A stretch of DNA of 64,000 nucleotides from Neisseria mucosa (GTDB lineage Bacteria > Pseudomonadota > Gammaproteobacteria > Burkholderiales > Neisseriaceae). Below the pieces are notes generated by a model. That model was given only the letters and a program-made list of their open reading frames with translations, searched no databases and was not told the DNA's origin. Each line of letters opens with the position of its first letter. The stretch's first letter is position 1. The DNA is taken from NCBI RefSeq assembly GCF_013267835.1, contig NZ_CP053939.1, forward strand, positions 1-64,000. Direction: 5' to 3'. This document shows positions 19,931-37,100 of this stretch, in pieces. A program made the translations under genes and the position numbers.

Positions 19931-20749
19931 ATGAAACGCATCATCTCCCTGCTTTTGCTTGCCTGCCCCGTTTTGGCGTCGGCTGCACCCGATAACGACA
20001 AAGCCGCCGTACAGGCCGTCATTGCCAAGCATTACAACCGACCGCTTGCCGCGCACAAATGCCAGCTTACCGAGCCGCCGAAAGACGGACAGGCACCATC
20101 TAACAACATCATGTATTGCATGAAACCCGTTGCCGACCATACCGTAACGCGCAACGGCAAAGCCGCGCGCTATGTGCTGTACACAGGTTTTGCCTACGAT
20201 ATGGAACAAAAAATAAAACAGGACGCCCATGCTTCTCCCGGCCTTGTAGAATTGTTTGTTTTGGAAAAAACAGACGGCAAGTGGGCAATCAAACAGCACG
20301 GAAGAGATGAAATCGGCGCATGGGGGGATGTGCCGGAGAATAAGGCGTGGAAGTTTGTTCAGGTGGGCGCGCAAAACTGGGGCTACACTGTCGAGTCAAG
20401 TTATACAGGCCAAGGCGACACGACGACTTCGCAAAACTTCCTGTTTACCGATGATAGCAACCGCATCCGTAAAAGCTTTATTATCAGCGGTAACGATAAC
20501 GGCGCATATTTTGGCGATTGCGATGAATTGAAAGGGCGTGAAAAACGAGACTGCAAAGACAGATATACCAGCATGGAAGCCAAAATTGCTTTTGACAAAA
20601 GCCGTCCTGCCGTATCCGGCGTGTGGGCGTTGACTGCAAAACTCAGCGGCGTATCAGGAAAGAAAAATTATAAAAATCAGAAATATATTTTCCCTTATAA
20701 CGGTAAAACCCACGTTGCCCCCAAAAACTATCCCTTAGGCGGACAATAG
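19931..20749 (+). CDS. Secreted protein of unknown function
   Basis: 272 residues with a signal peptide of about 20 (MKRIISLLLLACPVLASA, cut before AP). The mature part is polar, with scattered cysteines (AHKCQL, MYCMKP, FGDCDE, RDCKD) that could form disulphides in the periplasm, and repeated aromatic/Gly segments. I do not recognise a domain. The codon use and DUS context resemble the neighbours, so it does not look foreign. Confidence 0.7.
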   Translation: MKRIISLLLLACPVLASAAPDNDKAAVQAVIAKHYNRPLAAHKCQLTEPPKDGQAPSNNIMYCMKPVADHTVTRNGKAARYVLYTGFAYDMEQKIKQDAHASPGLVELFVLEKTDGKWAIKQHGRDEIGAWGDVPENKAWKFVQVGAQNWGYTVESSYTGQGDTTTSQNFLFTDDSNRIRKSFIISGNDNGAYFGDCDELKGREKRDCKDRYTSMEAKIAFDKSRPAVSGVWALTAKLSGVSGKKNYKNQKYIFPYNGKTHVAPKNYPLGGQ

Positions 20750-20800
20750 TTCCCTTAAAAAACGCTTTGATCAAACCATTCATACCTCAAGTCAAAACCC

Positions 20801-22027
20801 GTGAAAGACACTCATAAACTCTGGGCCGCACTCATCATTACCGGCATCATCGGCGGCATGGTCGGCATTGTATTAACCGAAATTATGCATACGATTCAAC
20901 ATCTTGCCTATGGTTACGGTTCAGACGGCCTATACGTTTCATTCCGAGAAGGCGTAGCGCAGGCAAGCCCTGCGCGGCGTGTCGTGGTCGTGGCCTGTTG
21001 CGGTGTGGTGGTCGGCTTGGGGTGGTGGTTGCTCAAACGCTACGGCAGGCAGCAACCGGGTATCAAAGCCGTGGTTAAAAATCCGCTTGCCGGTTTTCCG
21101 TTTTTTGAAACCGTCAGCCATGCCCTGTTGCAAATCATTACTGTCGGGCTGGGCTCGCCGCTCGGCCGCGAAGTTGCGCCGCGCGAAATGACCGCCGCTT
21201 TCGCCTCGGTCGGCATCAACCGTTTCGGGTTGAGCGAAGACGATGCAAGGCTGGTCATCGCGTGTGCCTCGGGTGCAGGTTTGGCGGCCGTGTATAACGT
21301 GCCACTCGCCTCCACACTTTTCATCCTCGAAGCCATGCTGGGCGTATGGACGCAGCAAGCCGTCGCCGCCGCATTGCTGACTTCCGTCATCGCCACCGCC
21401 GTCTCACGCATCGGCTTGGGCGACGTACAGCAATATCATCCGGCCAACCTTTCCATCAACACCTCATTACTTTGGTTTTCCGCCATCATCGGCCCGATAC
21501 TGGGCGCAACCGCCGTCTTTTTCCAGCGCACCGCCCAAAAATTCCCCTTCATCAAGCGCGACAACATCAAAATCATTCCCTTGGCCGTCTGCATGTTTGC
21601 ACTCATCGGCGCGATTGCCGTTTGGTTTCCCGAAATTTTGGGCAACGGCAAAGCAGGCAACCAATTGACCTTTGGCGGTATGACCGACTGGCAACACAGC
21701 CTTGAGCTGACCGCCGTCAAATGGCTGGTCGTTTTGATGGCGCTGGCGGCAGGCGCATACGGCGGCCTGATTACCCCGTCCATGATGCTCGGCAGTACCA
21801 TCGCCTTTTCCGCCGCAGCCGCGTGGAACACCTTTTTCCCCGAAATGTCGTCCGAAAGCGCGGCCGTTGTCGGCGCCGCCGTTTTCCTCGGCGTTTCCCT
21901 CAAAATGCCCCTGACGGCCATCGTCTTTGTTTTAGAACTCACCTACGCCCCCGTTGCCTTGCTCATGCCCTTATGCGCAGGCATGGCAGGCGCAGTATGC
22001 GTGGCGAAGAAAATGGGATTTAAATAG
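20801..22027 (+). CDS. ClC-family chloride channel/transporter
   Basis: 408 residues with ten or more membrane helices, starting at GTG. ClC signatures are GLGSPLGREVAP, with the gating-type glutamate at residue 124, YNVPLASTLFILEAML, and GGLITPSMMLGS for the second anion-site loop. The usual GREGP reads GREVAP, so the canonical motif is partly altered. No cytoplasmic CBS domains are present. It probably exchanges Cl- for H+ in the inner membrane. Confidence 0.87.
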   Translation: MKDTHKLWAALIITGIIGGMVGIVLTEIMHTIQHLAYGYGSDGLYVSFREGVAQASPARRVVVVACCGVVVGLGWWLLKRYGRQQPGIKAVVKNPLAGFPFFETVSHALLQIITVGLGSPLGREVAPREMTAAFASVGINRFGLSEDDARLVIACASGAGLAAVYNVPLASTLFILEAMLGVWTQQAVAAALLTSVIATAVSRIGLGDVQQYHPANLSINTSLLWFSAIIGPILGATAVFFQRTAQKFPFIKRDNIKIIPLAVCMFALIGAIAVWFPEILGNGKAGNQLTFGGMTDWQHSLELTAVKWLVVLMALAAGAYGGLITPSMMLGSTIAFSAAAAWNTFFPEMSSESAAVVGAAVFLGVSLKMPLTAIVFVLELTYAPVALLMPLCAGMAGAVCVAKKMGFK

Positions 22028-22038
22028 TCAAAAACATC

Positions 22039-22071
22039 AGGCCGTCTGAAACCGAGTTTCAGACGGCCTTT
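22039..22071 (+). terminator. Inverted DUS pair after the ClC gene
   Basis: AGGCCGTCTGAAAC and GTTTCAGACGGCCTTTT form a hairpin with T-tail. Confidence 0.65.
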
Positions 22072-22189
22072 TACAATAAAATTGTCAACAATATCTATAA
22101 AAACCTACTGCCAAAAAGGCGAAAATAGCGGATAATACCGCCCTGAAAATTCATCCCATATCGATTAAACCTTCAACAAAGGAAATCTC

Positions 22190-23770
22190 ATGTCTTCCAT
22201 CAAACGCGCCCTGATCAGCCTGTCCGACAAGACAGGCGCAGTCGAATTTGCCCAAACCCTGACCAAGCTCGGTGTTGAAATCCTCTCTACCGGCGGTACA
22301 GCAAAGCTCTTGGCTGATGCAGGCGTTCCCGTTATCGAAGTTGCCGACTATACCGGTTTTCCCGAAATGCTCGACGGCCGCGTGAAAACCCTGCATCCGA
22401 AAATCCACGGCGGCATCCTCGGCCGTCGCGATTTAGACGAGCACGTCGCCAAGATGGAAGAACACGGCATCGGCAATATCGATTTAGTGTGCGTCAATCT
22501 TTATCCCTTCGCCGCCACCATCGCCAAACCAAACTGCACACTGGAAGACGCGATTGAAAACATCGACATCGGCGGCCCGACCATGGTGCGCTCCGCCGCG
22601 AAAAACTGGAAACACGTCGCCATCGTTACCGACACAGCCGATTTCCCGGCCATCGCAGCCGAACTCGAAGCCAACAACGGCGCCTTGAGCGACAAAACCC
22701 GCTTCAACCTTTCACGCAAAGCATTCAGCCATACCGCCCAATACGACGGCATGATTTCCAACTACCTGACCTCGCTTTCAGACGACGTCTTGAGCGGTCA
22801 GCCCCAAATCGGCGAATTTCCAAGCCAGTTCAACCAAAGCTGGATTAAAGTGCAAGACATGCGTTACGGCGAAAACCCGCACCAACGCGCTGCGTTCTAC
22901 CGCGATATTTACCCTGCCGCAGGTAGCCTTTCTGCCTACAAACAGCTGCAAGGCAAAGAATTGTCTTACAACAACATTGCCGATGCCGATGCTGCCTGGG
23001 AAGCCGTCAAATCCTTCGACGCGCCCGCCTGCGTGATCGTGAAACACGCCAACCCGTGCGGTGTCGCCGTTGCCGCCGATACATTGACCGCCTACAAACT
23101 CGCCTACGCTACCGACACCACCAGCGCATTCGGCGGCATCATCGCCTTCAACCGCGAAGTGGACGGCGAAACCGTCAAACAAATTACCGACAACCAATTT
23201 ATGGAAGTCCTCATGGCGCCGAAGTTCACCGCCGAAGCCCTCGAAATTGCCGCTGCCAAGAAAAACGTGCGCGTATTGGAAGTGCCGCTCGAAGCAGGTG
23301 CCAACCGCTTTGAACTCAAACGCGTCGGCGGCGGACTGTTGGTACAAACGCCCGACATCCACCGCATCAGCCGCGCCGATTTGAAAGTCGTCTCCAAACG
23401 CGAACCGACCGAGCAAGAATGGAACGACCTGATGTTTGTATGGAACGTCGCAAAATACGTCAAATCTAACGCCATCGTCTTCGGCAAAGGCGGTCAAACC
23501 TACGGCATCGGCGCAGGCCAAATGAGCCGCGTGGACAGCACCCGCATCGCCGCCCGCAAAGCGCAAGATGCCAATTTCGACCTCAACGGTGCATGTGCCG
23601 CTTCCGATGCCTTCTTCCCATTCCGCGACGGCGTAGATGTCATTGCCGAGCAGGGCATCAAAGCCATCATCCACCCCGCAGGCTCCATGCGCGACCAAGA
23701 AGTCTTTGACGCAGCGGACGAACACGGCATCGCCATGGTCGTAACCGGCATCCGCCATTTCCGCCACTGA
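22190..23770 (+). CDS. purH: Bifunctional AICAR formyltransferase/IMP cyclohydrolase
   Basis: 526 residues performing the last two steps of IMP synthesis. The N-terminal MGS-like domain (about 1-195) starts [20 protein letters not shown] and contains [18 protein letters not shown]. The transformylase domain contains [22 protein letters not shown] with the catalytic Lys-His, and [17 protein letters not shown] precedes the ATG. The frame is intact. The final bases of the gene belong to a 35-bp sequence repeated at 24403. Confidence 0.97.
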   Translation: MSSIKRALISLSDKTGAVEFAQTLTKLGVEILSTGGTAKLLADAGVPVIEVADYTGFPEMLDGRVKTLHPKIHGGILGRRDLDEHVAKMEEHGIGNIDLVCVNLYPFAATIAKPNCTLEDAIENIDIGGPTMVRSAAKNWKHVAIVTDTADFPAIAAELEANNGALSDKTRFNLSRKAFSHTAQYDGMISNYLTSLSDDVLSGQPQIGEFPSQFNQSWIKVQDMRYGENPHQRAAFYRDIYPAAGSLSAYKQLQGKELSYNNIADADAAWEAVKSFDAPACVIVKHANPCGVAVAADTLTAYKLAYATDTTSAFGGIIAFNREVDGETVKQITDNQFMEVLMAPKFTAEALEIAAAKKNVRVLEVPLEAGANRFELKRVGGGLLVQTPDIHRISRADLKVVSKREPTEQEWNDLMFVWNVAKYVKSNAIVFGKGGQTYGIGAGQMSRVDSTRIAARKAQDANFDLNGACAASDAFFPFRDGVDVIAEQGIKAIIHPAGSMRDQEVFDAADEHGIAMVVTGIRHFRH

Positions 23771-23803
23771 TAAGCTGATATAAAATAAAGGCCGTCTGAA
23801 AAC
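23769..23803 (+). repeat. 35-bp direct repeat, copy 1 (end of purH)
   Basis: Starts GATAAGCTGATATAAAATAA and continues through AGGCCGTCTGAAAAC. It includes the last two bases of the purH stop codon and one uptake sequence. It is identical over 35 bases to 24403-24437. Confidence 0.9.
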
Positions 23804-23820
23804 CGATTTCAGACGGCCTA
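23788..23820 (+). terminator. Inverted DUS pair after purH
   Basis: AAGGCCGTCTGAAA and TTTCAGACGGCCTA form a hairpin. Confidence 0.6.
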
Positions 23821-23843
23821 AGTTTTAATATATGGGATAAGTC

Positions 23844-24359
23844 ATGTCTTTTAGCCAAGCCGAGTTAGTAGATTTTGCTGCCAATCTTTTTGTTAACTAT
23901 GACGAAGGTTTTGAAGGGGATGCGCCGCTTACGGATGAGATTATTGCGCGCGTGGAAGAGGAGCTGGGCTATTCTCTGCCCATTGACTATATAGCTTTGA
24001 TGCGCCAGAAAAATGGCGGTAGTTTGAAACGTTGTTTTTTTCGTTATACCGATATGGATGGATATGAATGCGAACTAATGGTTCGTGGTATATATGGAAT
24101 TGGTTTTACGAATAATAATGCCCTATGCGGTAAAATGGGCAGTCGTTTTTTGGAAGATCCTAAAAATCACGCATTGCCGCATATTGGCGTTTACTTTGCC
24201 GAAGAAGATAGTGGGCACGGATTTTTTGCGCTGGATTATCGCAACATAAATGCCGATGGTGAGCCACCGGTTATCAATATTTATTTGGATAATTTTCATG
24301 AAGAATGTATTGCCGACAGCTTTGCTGATTTTGTCCGTCGTTTGACTGCAGACAAGTAA
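23844..24359 (+). CDS. SMI1/KNR4 (SUKH) family protein, probable immunity protein
   Basis: 171 residues. The SUKH fold is suggested by PLTDEIIARVEEELGYSLPIDYIALMRQKNGG at residues 28-60 (helix pair followed by the NGG turn) and a central GIYGIGF strand, then DFVRRLTADK at the end. SUKH proteins neutralise toxins of polymorphic and contact-dependent inhibition systems. No toxin gene is adjacent, so this looks like an orphan immunity gene. It is more AT-rich than its neighbours and lies between two copies of a 35-bp repeat, signs of acquisition. Confidence 0.8.
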   Translation: MSFSQAELVDFAANLFVNYDEGFEGDAPLTDEIIARVEEELGYSLPIDYIALMRQKNGGSLKRCFFRYTDMDGYECELMVRGIYGIGFTNNNALCGKMGSRFLEDPKNHALPHIGVYFAEEDSGHGFFALDYRNINADGEPPVINIYLDNFHEECIADSFADFVRRLTADK

Positions 24360-24402
24360 GTAGAGCGGATAAGTAGTTAGGATTTCAAATATTCCTGTTA
24401 CC

Positions 24403-24437
24403 GATAAGCTGATATAAAATAAAGGCCGTCTGAAAAC
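24403..24437 (+). repeat. 35-bp direct repeat, copy 2 (after the SUKH gene)
   Basis: Perfect copy of the end of purH plus its uptake sequence (23769-23803), 634 bp downstream. Together the copies bracket the SUKH gene. Confidence 0.9.
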
Positions 24438-24476
24438 AAAGTTTCAATATCATGAAACCTGTTTTCAGACGGCCTT
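24421..24476 (+). terminator. Nested inverted repeat with DUS pair after the SUKH gene
   Basis: The outer arms AGGCCGTCTGAAAAC/GTTTTCAGACGGCCT enclose the inner arms GTTTCA/TGAAAC, giving a long hairpin. Confidence 0.6.
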
Positions 24477-24603
24477 CTTCAATCATCAAACAATTTAGCG
24501 GTTTAACTGCAAATCAGGACAAAGCAACCAAGCCCCGGCCCGTCCGATTAATACGGCAACACAACGCCACACAAGTCTAAAACCAACCTACTCAGAGAAA
24601 AAC

Positions 24604-24732
24604 ATGAAACACATTCTCCTCATCCTTACCCTTGCCACACTCACCGCCTGCGCCTCCAGCCATACCGGAGGCTACGGCTATGCCGGCAACAACGGCGCTT
24701 CAGCAGGCGTAACCCAAACATTCCGTTGGTAA
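24604..24732 (+). CDS. Very small lipoprotein
   Basis: 42 residues, MKHILLILTLATLTACASSH followed by a Gly/Tyr/Ala-rich tail ending FRW. The lipobox LTAC puts the acylated cysteine at position 16, so the mature peptide is 27 residues. AGAGAA lies 7 bases before the ATG. The function is unknown; the glycine-rich mature part and the terminal aromatic residue recall small outer-membrane lipoproteins. Confidence 0.7.
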   Translation: MKHILLILTLATLTACASSHTGGYGYAGNNGASAGVTQTFRW

Positions 24733-24790
24733 GGCCGTCTGAAAAAACAACACAGTTTTCTACAATAAAGAACAAACAAATCCCAAACGT

Positions 24791-24817
24791 AAAGGCAAGT
24801 TTTACACTTGCCTTTTT
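24791..24817 (+). terminator. Intrinsic terminator after the small lipoprotein
   Basis: AAAGGCAAGT and ACTTGCCTTT form a 10-bp stem with a 5-base loop and T-tail. Confidence 0.85.
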
Positions 24818-31531
<6,714 letters not shown>

Positions 31532-31538
31532 TCTGACT

Positions 31539-31568
31539 TTCAGACGGCCTGAAAAGGCCGTCTGAAAA
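31539..31568 (+). terminator. Inverted DUS pair after adhesin 1
   Basis: TTTCAGACGGCCT followed at once by AGGCCGTCTGAAA, with the two uptake sequences pointing outwards. Confidence 0.55.
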
Positions 31569-31581
31569 GACGAAGCAAAGT

Positions 31582-31612
31582 AAATGCGGCCTATTTAGGC
31601 CGCATTTTTTTA
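31582..31612 (+). terminator. Intrinsic terminator of adhesin 1
   Basis: AAATGCGGCC and GGCCGCATTT form a 10-bp stem with a 6-base loop, followed by a T-run. Confidence 0.88.
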
Positions 31613-31704
31613 TGCTTAGATTATGTTTTGAATTTATTTGATGAATTAATCAGGACAGTAGCCAAAGATAAATGAATATATCTTTAGCAGTCTGTTGCAA
31701 TTCA

Positions 31705-31746
31705 AAAGGCCGTCTGAAACATCATTGGATGCTTCAGACGGCCTTT
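31705..31746 (-). terminator. Inverted DUS pair after dusA
   Basis: AAAGGCCGTCTGAA and TTCAGACGGCCTTT lie just beyond the dusA stop on the minus strand. Confidence 0.65.
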
Positions 31747-31768
31747 CTTTTATTCGCACTATATGCCA

Positions 31769-32773
31769 TTAATCCCAAATATTTGCGCGTTCGACTTCTT
31801 TCCATGCGTCTAGAATCAGGCTGCCGTCGTTGTCTTTCAGCAAAGTAGCATCTGAGAGCATACGGCGCCAAGTGCGGGCATTTTTTAGGCCGTGCATTAA
31901 GCCTAGTGCGTGGCGGACGATGTGGCGCAGGATGGTGCCGCGTCCTGAAGCGATTTGTTCGCGACTGTATGCGTATAGCCAAGCCGCTAAATCTGCGTAT
32001 TGGATTGGTGCGTGTGCGTCGTTGTAAAACAGTGCATCCCAATCACGCATCAGCATTGGATTGTGATAAGCCTCGCGCCCGATCATGACGCCATCGACAA
32101 ATTTTAAGTGTTCGGCGATTTCTTCGTTGGTGGTGATGCCGCCGTTAATCAAAATTTCCAAGTCGGGAAAATCTTGTTTTAAGCGATATATGTATTCATA
32201 TTTGAGTGGCGGAACTTCGCGGTTTTCTTTCGGGGATAAACCGTCCAGCCAAGCATTACGTGCATGGACGATAAATGTGCGGCAGGCTGTTTTTTCGCGA
32301 AGTGCTCCCACAAAATCTGCCACGACTTGATATTCTGTCTGTCTGTCTACACCAATGCGGTGTTTGACCGTTACCGGAATTTCAACTGCATCCTGCATCG
32401 CATTCAAACAATCTGCCACCAAATCTACATCATTCATCAGGCAAGCGCCGAAAGCGCCTTTTTGAACGCGTGGGCTGGGGCAACCGCAATTTAGGTTGAC
32501 TTCATTATAGCCATACGCCTCAGCTGCTTTAGCGGCGATTGCCAAGTCATGCGGATCTGAACCGCCAAGCTGTAAAGCTACCGGTTGCTCGCCTTCGTTG
32601 AAACTTAAAAAACGGTCTTTATCTCCATAAACCACCGCGCCTGAATTGACCATTTCGCTATAAAGCCAGGCATTGCGTGTAATTTGTCGCGCCATAAAGC
32701 GATAGTGTCTGTCTGTCCAATCGAGCATGGGGGCAACAGACAAGCGGCGGGAAGGTAGGGAAGAAGCAGACAT
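31769..32773 (-). CDS. dusA: tRNA-dihydrouridine synthase A
   Basis: 334 residues. It starts MSASSLPSRRLSVAPMLDWT; LSVAPMLDWTDRHYR is the DusA-specific barrel start, NLNCGCPSPRVQKGAFGACL carries the catalytic cysteine, and ILINGGITT and VMIGREAYHNP bind FMN. It modifies U20/U20a in tRNA. An in-frame TTG 15 bases upstream is less likely. The gene lies alone between the two adhesins, read in the opposite direction to both. Confidence 0.94.
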   Translation of the reverse strand: MSASSLPSRRLSVAPMLDWTDRHYRFMARQITRNAWLYSEMVNSGAVVYGDKDRFLSFNEGEQPVALQLGGSDPHDLAIAAKAAEAYGYNEVNLNCGCPSPRVQKGAFGACLMNDVDLVADCLNAMQDAVEIPVTVKHRIGVDRQTEYQVVADFVGALREKTACRTFIVHARNAWLDGLSPKENREVPPLKYEYIYRLKQDFPDLEILINGGITTNEEIAEHLKFVDGVMIGREAYHNPMLMRDWDALFYNDAHAPIQYADLAAWLYAYSREQIASGRGTILRHIVRHALGLMHGLKNARTWRRMLSDATLLKDNDGSLILDAWKEVERANIWD

Positions 32774-32971
32774 TGAGATGGCTTTCAAACAAAATAACGC
32801 ATTATATAGTGTATCAAATTGACTTTCGATATTAGCAGTAAATCAAAATGATATCTAAGGTGTTGTAGCTGAGGCTAAATCTATTCATGGTGGTGGAAAT
32901 CCAATATTCAGACGGCCAAATAAGTTTTAAAATATCAAACAACAAACCATTAGAATGATAAGGAAAAAAAC

Positions 32972-33592
32972 ATGGCACAATTTTTCGCCATCCATCCCGA
33001 TAACCCCCAAGACCGCCTCATTAAGCAAGCCGCCGATATTGTCCGCAGTGGCGGCGTTATCGTTTACCCTACGGATTCCTGCTATGCGCTGGGTTGCAAA
33101 CTTGGCGATAAAACCGCGATGGAGCGCATACTCACGATTCGCAAAATCGATCAAAAACACCATTTGACTCTGATGTGTGCCGATTTGAGCGAATTGGGTA
33201 CTTACGCCAAAGTAGATAATGCCCAATTCCGCCAGCTCAAAGCAGCTACGCCCGGAAGCTACACCTTTATCCTGCAGGCAACCAAAGAAGTACCCAATCG
33301 TACGCTTCACCCCAAGCGCAAAACCATCGGCCTGCGTGTTCCTGATAACGCTACTGCCTTGGCACTTTTGCAAGAATTGGGCGAACCTATTTTAAGTTGT
33401 ACCCTTATGCTGCCCGAAGACGAAGAGCCATTGACCGATCCATACGAAATTCGAGACCGTCTTGAGCATGCTGTTGATTTGGTTATTGATGGCGGCTGGT
33501 GCGGTACTGAGCCGACGACGGTTATCGATATGACCGATGGCACCGAGCTGATTCGTCAAGGCAAGGGCGATATTGCCGTATTCGGTTTGTAA
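32972..33592 (+). CDS. yciO: YciO/YrdC/Sua5-family protein
   Basis: 206 residues. It starts MAQFFAIHPDNPQDRLIKQA and carries KxR/SxN-like nucleotide-site blocks: VIVYPTDSCYALGC, ILTIRKIDQKHHLTLMC, and TPGSYTFILQATKEVP. It matches E. coli YciO along its length rather than the shorter YrdC/TsaC. YrdC relatives make threonylcarbamoyl-AMP for tRNA t6A; YciO has weak or unclear activity of this kind. Confidence 0.9.
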   Translation: MAQFFAIHPDNPQDRLIKQAADIVRSGGVIVYPTDSCYALGCKLGDKTAMERILTIRKIDQKHHLTLMCADLSELGTYAKVDNAQFRQLKAATPGSYTFILQATKEVPNRTLHPKRKTIGLRVPDNATALALLQELGEPILSCTLMLPEDEEPLTDPYEIRDRLEHAVDLVIDGGWCGTEPTTVIDMTDGTELIRQGKGDIAVFGL

Positions 33593-34166
33593 AACCATCC
33601 GCGTTTGTATAAGTAAGGATATGCGTATTCTTTCTATGATGTATTAAAAGCATATTGCCGATTTTATTGATAGCTTAAAAAACAAATTATTCAATTAAGT
33701 AGTTGTTCAATATCATTTCATTAAAGGCCGTCTGAAACATTTCAGACGGCCTTTCTCTTTCGTTTTTTTAATAAATAATTCATTTTAAATAATATTTCAA
33801 ATAATTGGCATATGGCTTGCATGATTACTGTGTTTACTTGTGACTTGTCAATGGAATACAACATTACGCTTATTAATAGAAACATGACTGGAGAACTTTT
33901 GATGATTGGTTTTTCTGGTTGAAAGCCGTGATTTTATTTAGAAATTAAAGATAATCGGTTTATATTTTCGACTAGCGGATATTTGGTAAGTATGAAATAC
34001 TATTTCACTTCGAGATAGTAAAAGACCTAAATTTCGTCTTAAAGTGACAATAAACGTCAGCTCGAAGCAAGCATTTTGCAAGGAAATCCTCCGCAATAGA
34101 TTTTTTAAAGTAGCGTCATGCTCACGCCTGCGCTTTTATCCATCATAAAAAGAGAAAGACACACTA
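33593..34166. other. AT-rich intergenic region upstream of adhesin 2
   Basis: 574 bases. It holds one inverted DUS pair (33724-33752), then about 400 bases of AT-rich sequence with no gene and no clear consensus promoter. AGAGAAAG at 34151-34158 is the ribosome site of the adhesin. Confidence 0.5.
33724..33752 (+). terminator. Inverted DUS pair after yciO
   Basis: AAAGGCCGTCTGAAA and TTTCAGACGGCCTTT form a tight hairpin with pyrimidine tail. Confidence 0.7.
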
Positions 34167-37100
34167 ATGAATAAGATATTTAAAGTCGTTTGGAACCGTA
34201 CGATTCAATCTTTCGTCGTAACGTCCGAATTAGCCAAAGGTCGTGTGAAATCGTCCGCAGAACAAAACAGTACAGATGTATCTGCCGAATCCGGTAAAAA
34301 TGGTATTGCGACAGTTTTTAGATTGACAGTGATTTCGGCAGCTCTTTTGGGTGCAGGTAATTCGTATGCGGCAACTGCAGCACGAGGAAAAATTGAATTT
34401 GATGCTGCAACCAGTGCGACTGCGGTTAGTGGTGCAACAGCGACCGGTATTGGTGCTCTGTCAGTAGGAGCATCAGCCAATGCTACGGCTAATGGTGCAG
34501 TTGCGGTAGGTACGAGTGCAAATGCAACACATAATAACAGCCTTGCTGTTGGTACAAATGCCAAGGCTACTCAAAATCATGCCGTTGCGATGGGAGCAGA
34601 TACAAGTGCAAGTAGTTCAAATGCAACAGCGATAGGTAAAAGTGCCAATGCTGTTTCTGCAGATTCAACAGCATTGGGTGCAGATTCCAAAGCAAATGGT
34701 ACGCAAGCGACAGCGGTAGGTAAGAATGCTCTTGCCAATAATACGAGCACAACAGCATTGGGTAATTCGGCGCAAGCATTTGGTATAGGCTCAATGGCTT
34801 TGGGCCAATCCAGCACATCAAGAGGTCAAGACGGCATTGCAATTGGCAGCGGCAGTCAGGCTGCAGCCAATGCGCAAAATGCCATTGCAATCGGTACCAA
34901 TGCGGTGGGTTATCAAAGTGAGTCTATCGCCATAGGTAATTCAGCCCAAGCTCAAGCTGGAAATACCATTGCCATCGGTAAAAATGCAGTGGCAAATTCT
35001 CCAGCTTCGGGTAGTGCGCCATCAAGTGCTATTGCACTTGGTGCAGACGCGAATGCAACCGGATTTGGTACGATTGCTATTGGACGTGCATCTGAGGTTC
35101 TCTCCCAAAATAGTATGAATGTGAATGTAACGCACAATAATATTGCTATTGGTAATACGGCTCGAGTAGGCGATTCAAGTAGTTCTAAGATAACTCAGTC
35201 TATTGCTATTGGTTCAGGTAACCGTGTTGATCCACAGGGCAGACCTGAGGGTGCGTGGGCAAAGGGAGACCAATCTATTGCGGTTGGCGGCAATGTCTTG
35301 GCTAATGGTAATTCATCTGTTGCTATTGGTGGTGATGATTTAGATGCGGTAGGTGGTACTCGATATTCTGGCAATGCAACGGATAAATTCATCAAATATA
35401 ATGAAAAAGGTGCAAAGACCGGTGAATATACGCTGAGCGGTAAAAGTCTGCGTGATATTTATAAAGAGATGACTGGTGATACGATGAATTACGGTTCTTA
35501 TGGTAATACTATTGCCGGTCAAGGTTCTGTTGCGCTGGGTGTGCAAGCTAATTCATCTGCCGATTTGTCTTTGGCCATCGGTACCAAGTCTCAGGCTACT
35601 GCTTTTGGCGGTGTAGCTTTGGGTACAGGAGCAAAGGCAACTTTGCTGAACTCTGTGGCTTTGGGTACGGCTTCTAAAACTGATAAAGAAGGTAAGGCAT
35701 ACGTTCAACGCGAAATCATGGGCGTGACCTACACTTGGGCAGGCGGTGCAACTACCGATGCCGGTGATGTTGTGTCTGTCGGTTCTAAAGGCTATGAACG
35801 CCAAATCATTAATGTATCCCCCGGCGATATTTCTGCTACTTCTACTGATGCCATCAACGGCTCTCAACTTTATGGTGTATTGAGTGCAATTGAGCGTGTC
35901 CGTTATTTTTCTGTTAAATCAGAAGAAGGTAAAACTGACGGTACGAAAAACTGGAACAATGACGGCGCAAAAGCAACCAATTCAATTGCTATCGGACCAA
36001 ATGCGGCAACAAGTACAGGTGCGACGGGTAGTGTTTCTTTGGGTCATAATGCCAACGTACTTGGTTCGTCTTCTGTTGCTGTTGGTCCAAATGCAACGGT
36101 AACTTCTGGAACTGTTGGCGCTGTTGCCTTAGGCTCTAATGCCAATTCCCGCGGTACAGGTTCTATCGCCATAGGTTTGAATACAGAAAATAATTACAAT
36201 TACTCTGTAGTCGTCGGTGCTCACAGTAGAGCCAATTACGAAAATGCAACCGTTGTCGGTGCAAGGGCAGCGGCACAAAATAACGGTACGGCAATGGGCT
36301 ATTTGTCCAATGCAGTCGGTGATGATTCTGTTGCAATCGGTCATCAGGCGCAGACAACGCAAGCTTATTCTATCGCCATTGGTAAGCAGGCAAACAGTTC
36401 AGGCCTTTATTCCACCGCTATTGGTTCCTCAGCCCAAGCTGCCGGGCAGAATAGTTTTGCCGGCGGTAATAATGCAAAAGCGACTGGAAGCGATTCAGTT
36501 GCTTTGGGTAGTGGCGCGACGACTACGATCGGTAGCTCTGTTGCATTGGGTAATGGTGCTGTTGGCACTGCCAATAATTTTGATGCAACAGCTAAAAATG
36601 CAACATTCAAAAACGATAGCGGTGCGGTAACCAACGTCAGCTATGCAGCTTCTTCATCCGCTAAAACAGGCGCAGTTTCTGTAGGCAGCGTAGGCAATGA
36701 ACGCCAAATTCACAATGTTGCCGCAGGCCGTATTTCCGCCACTTCGACCGATGCGGTCAATGGTAGCCAGCTGTACACCGTTATGAACAATGTTGGACAC
36801 AATATCCAACAAAACGGTACAGACAAATCTCGTATCAATAACAACGGTACAGTCAACTACGCCGATGGCAACTTGACGACCGTTGCAATCACCGATGGCG
36901 AGAATACATCAAAAGTTCAAATCAACGTCACTCAAGGCTCATTGTCTGTCGATAATAATGGCACAGTGTCCGCACCGACTGCCGGTGTAGCGACTGCCGG
37001 CGATGTAGCTAATGCCATCAATAATGCCAAAACCACAACCAAGGTGGAGGCAGGCAGTAACGCGCACGTTAATAAAACAACTTCAGGCAAAGAAACCACT

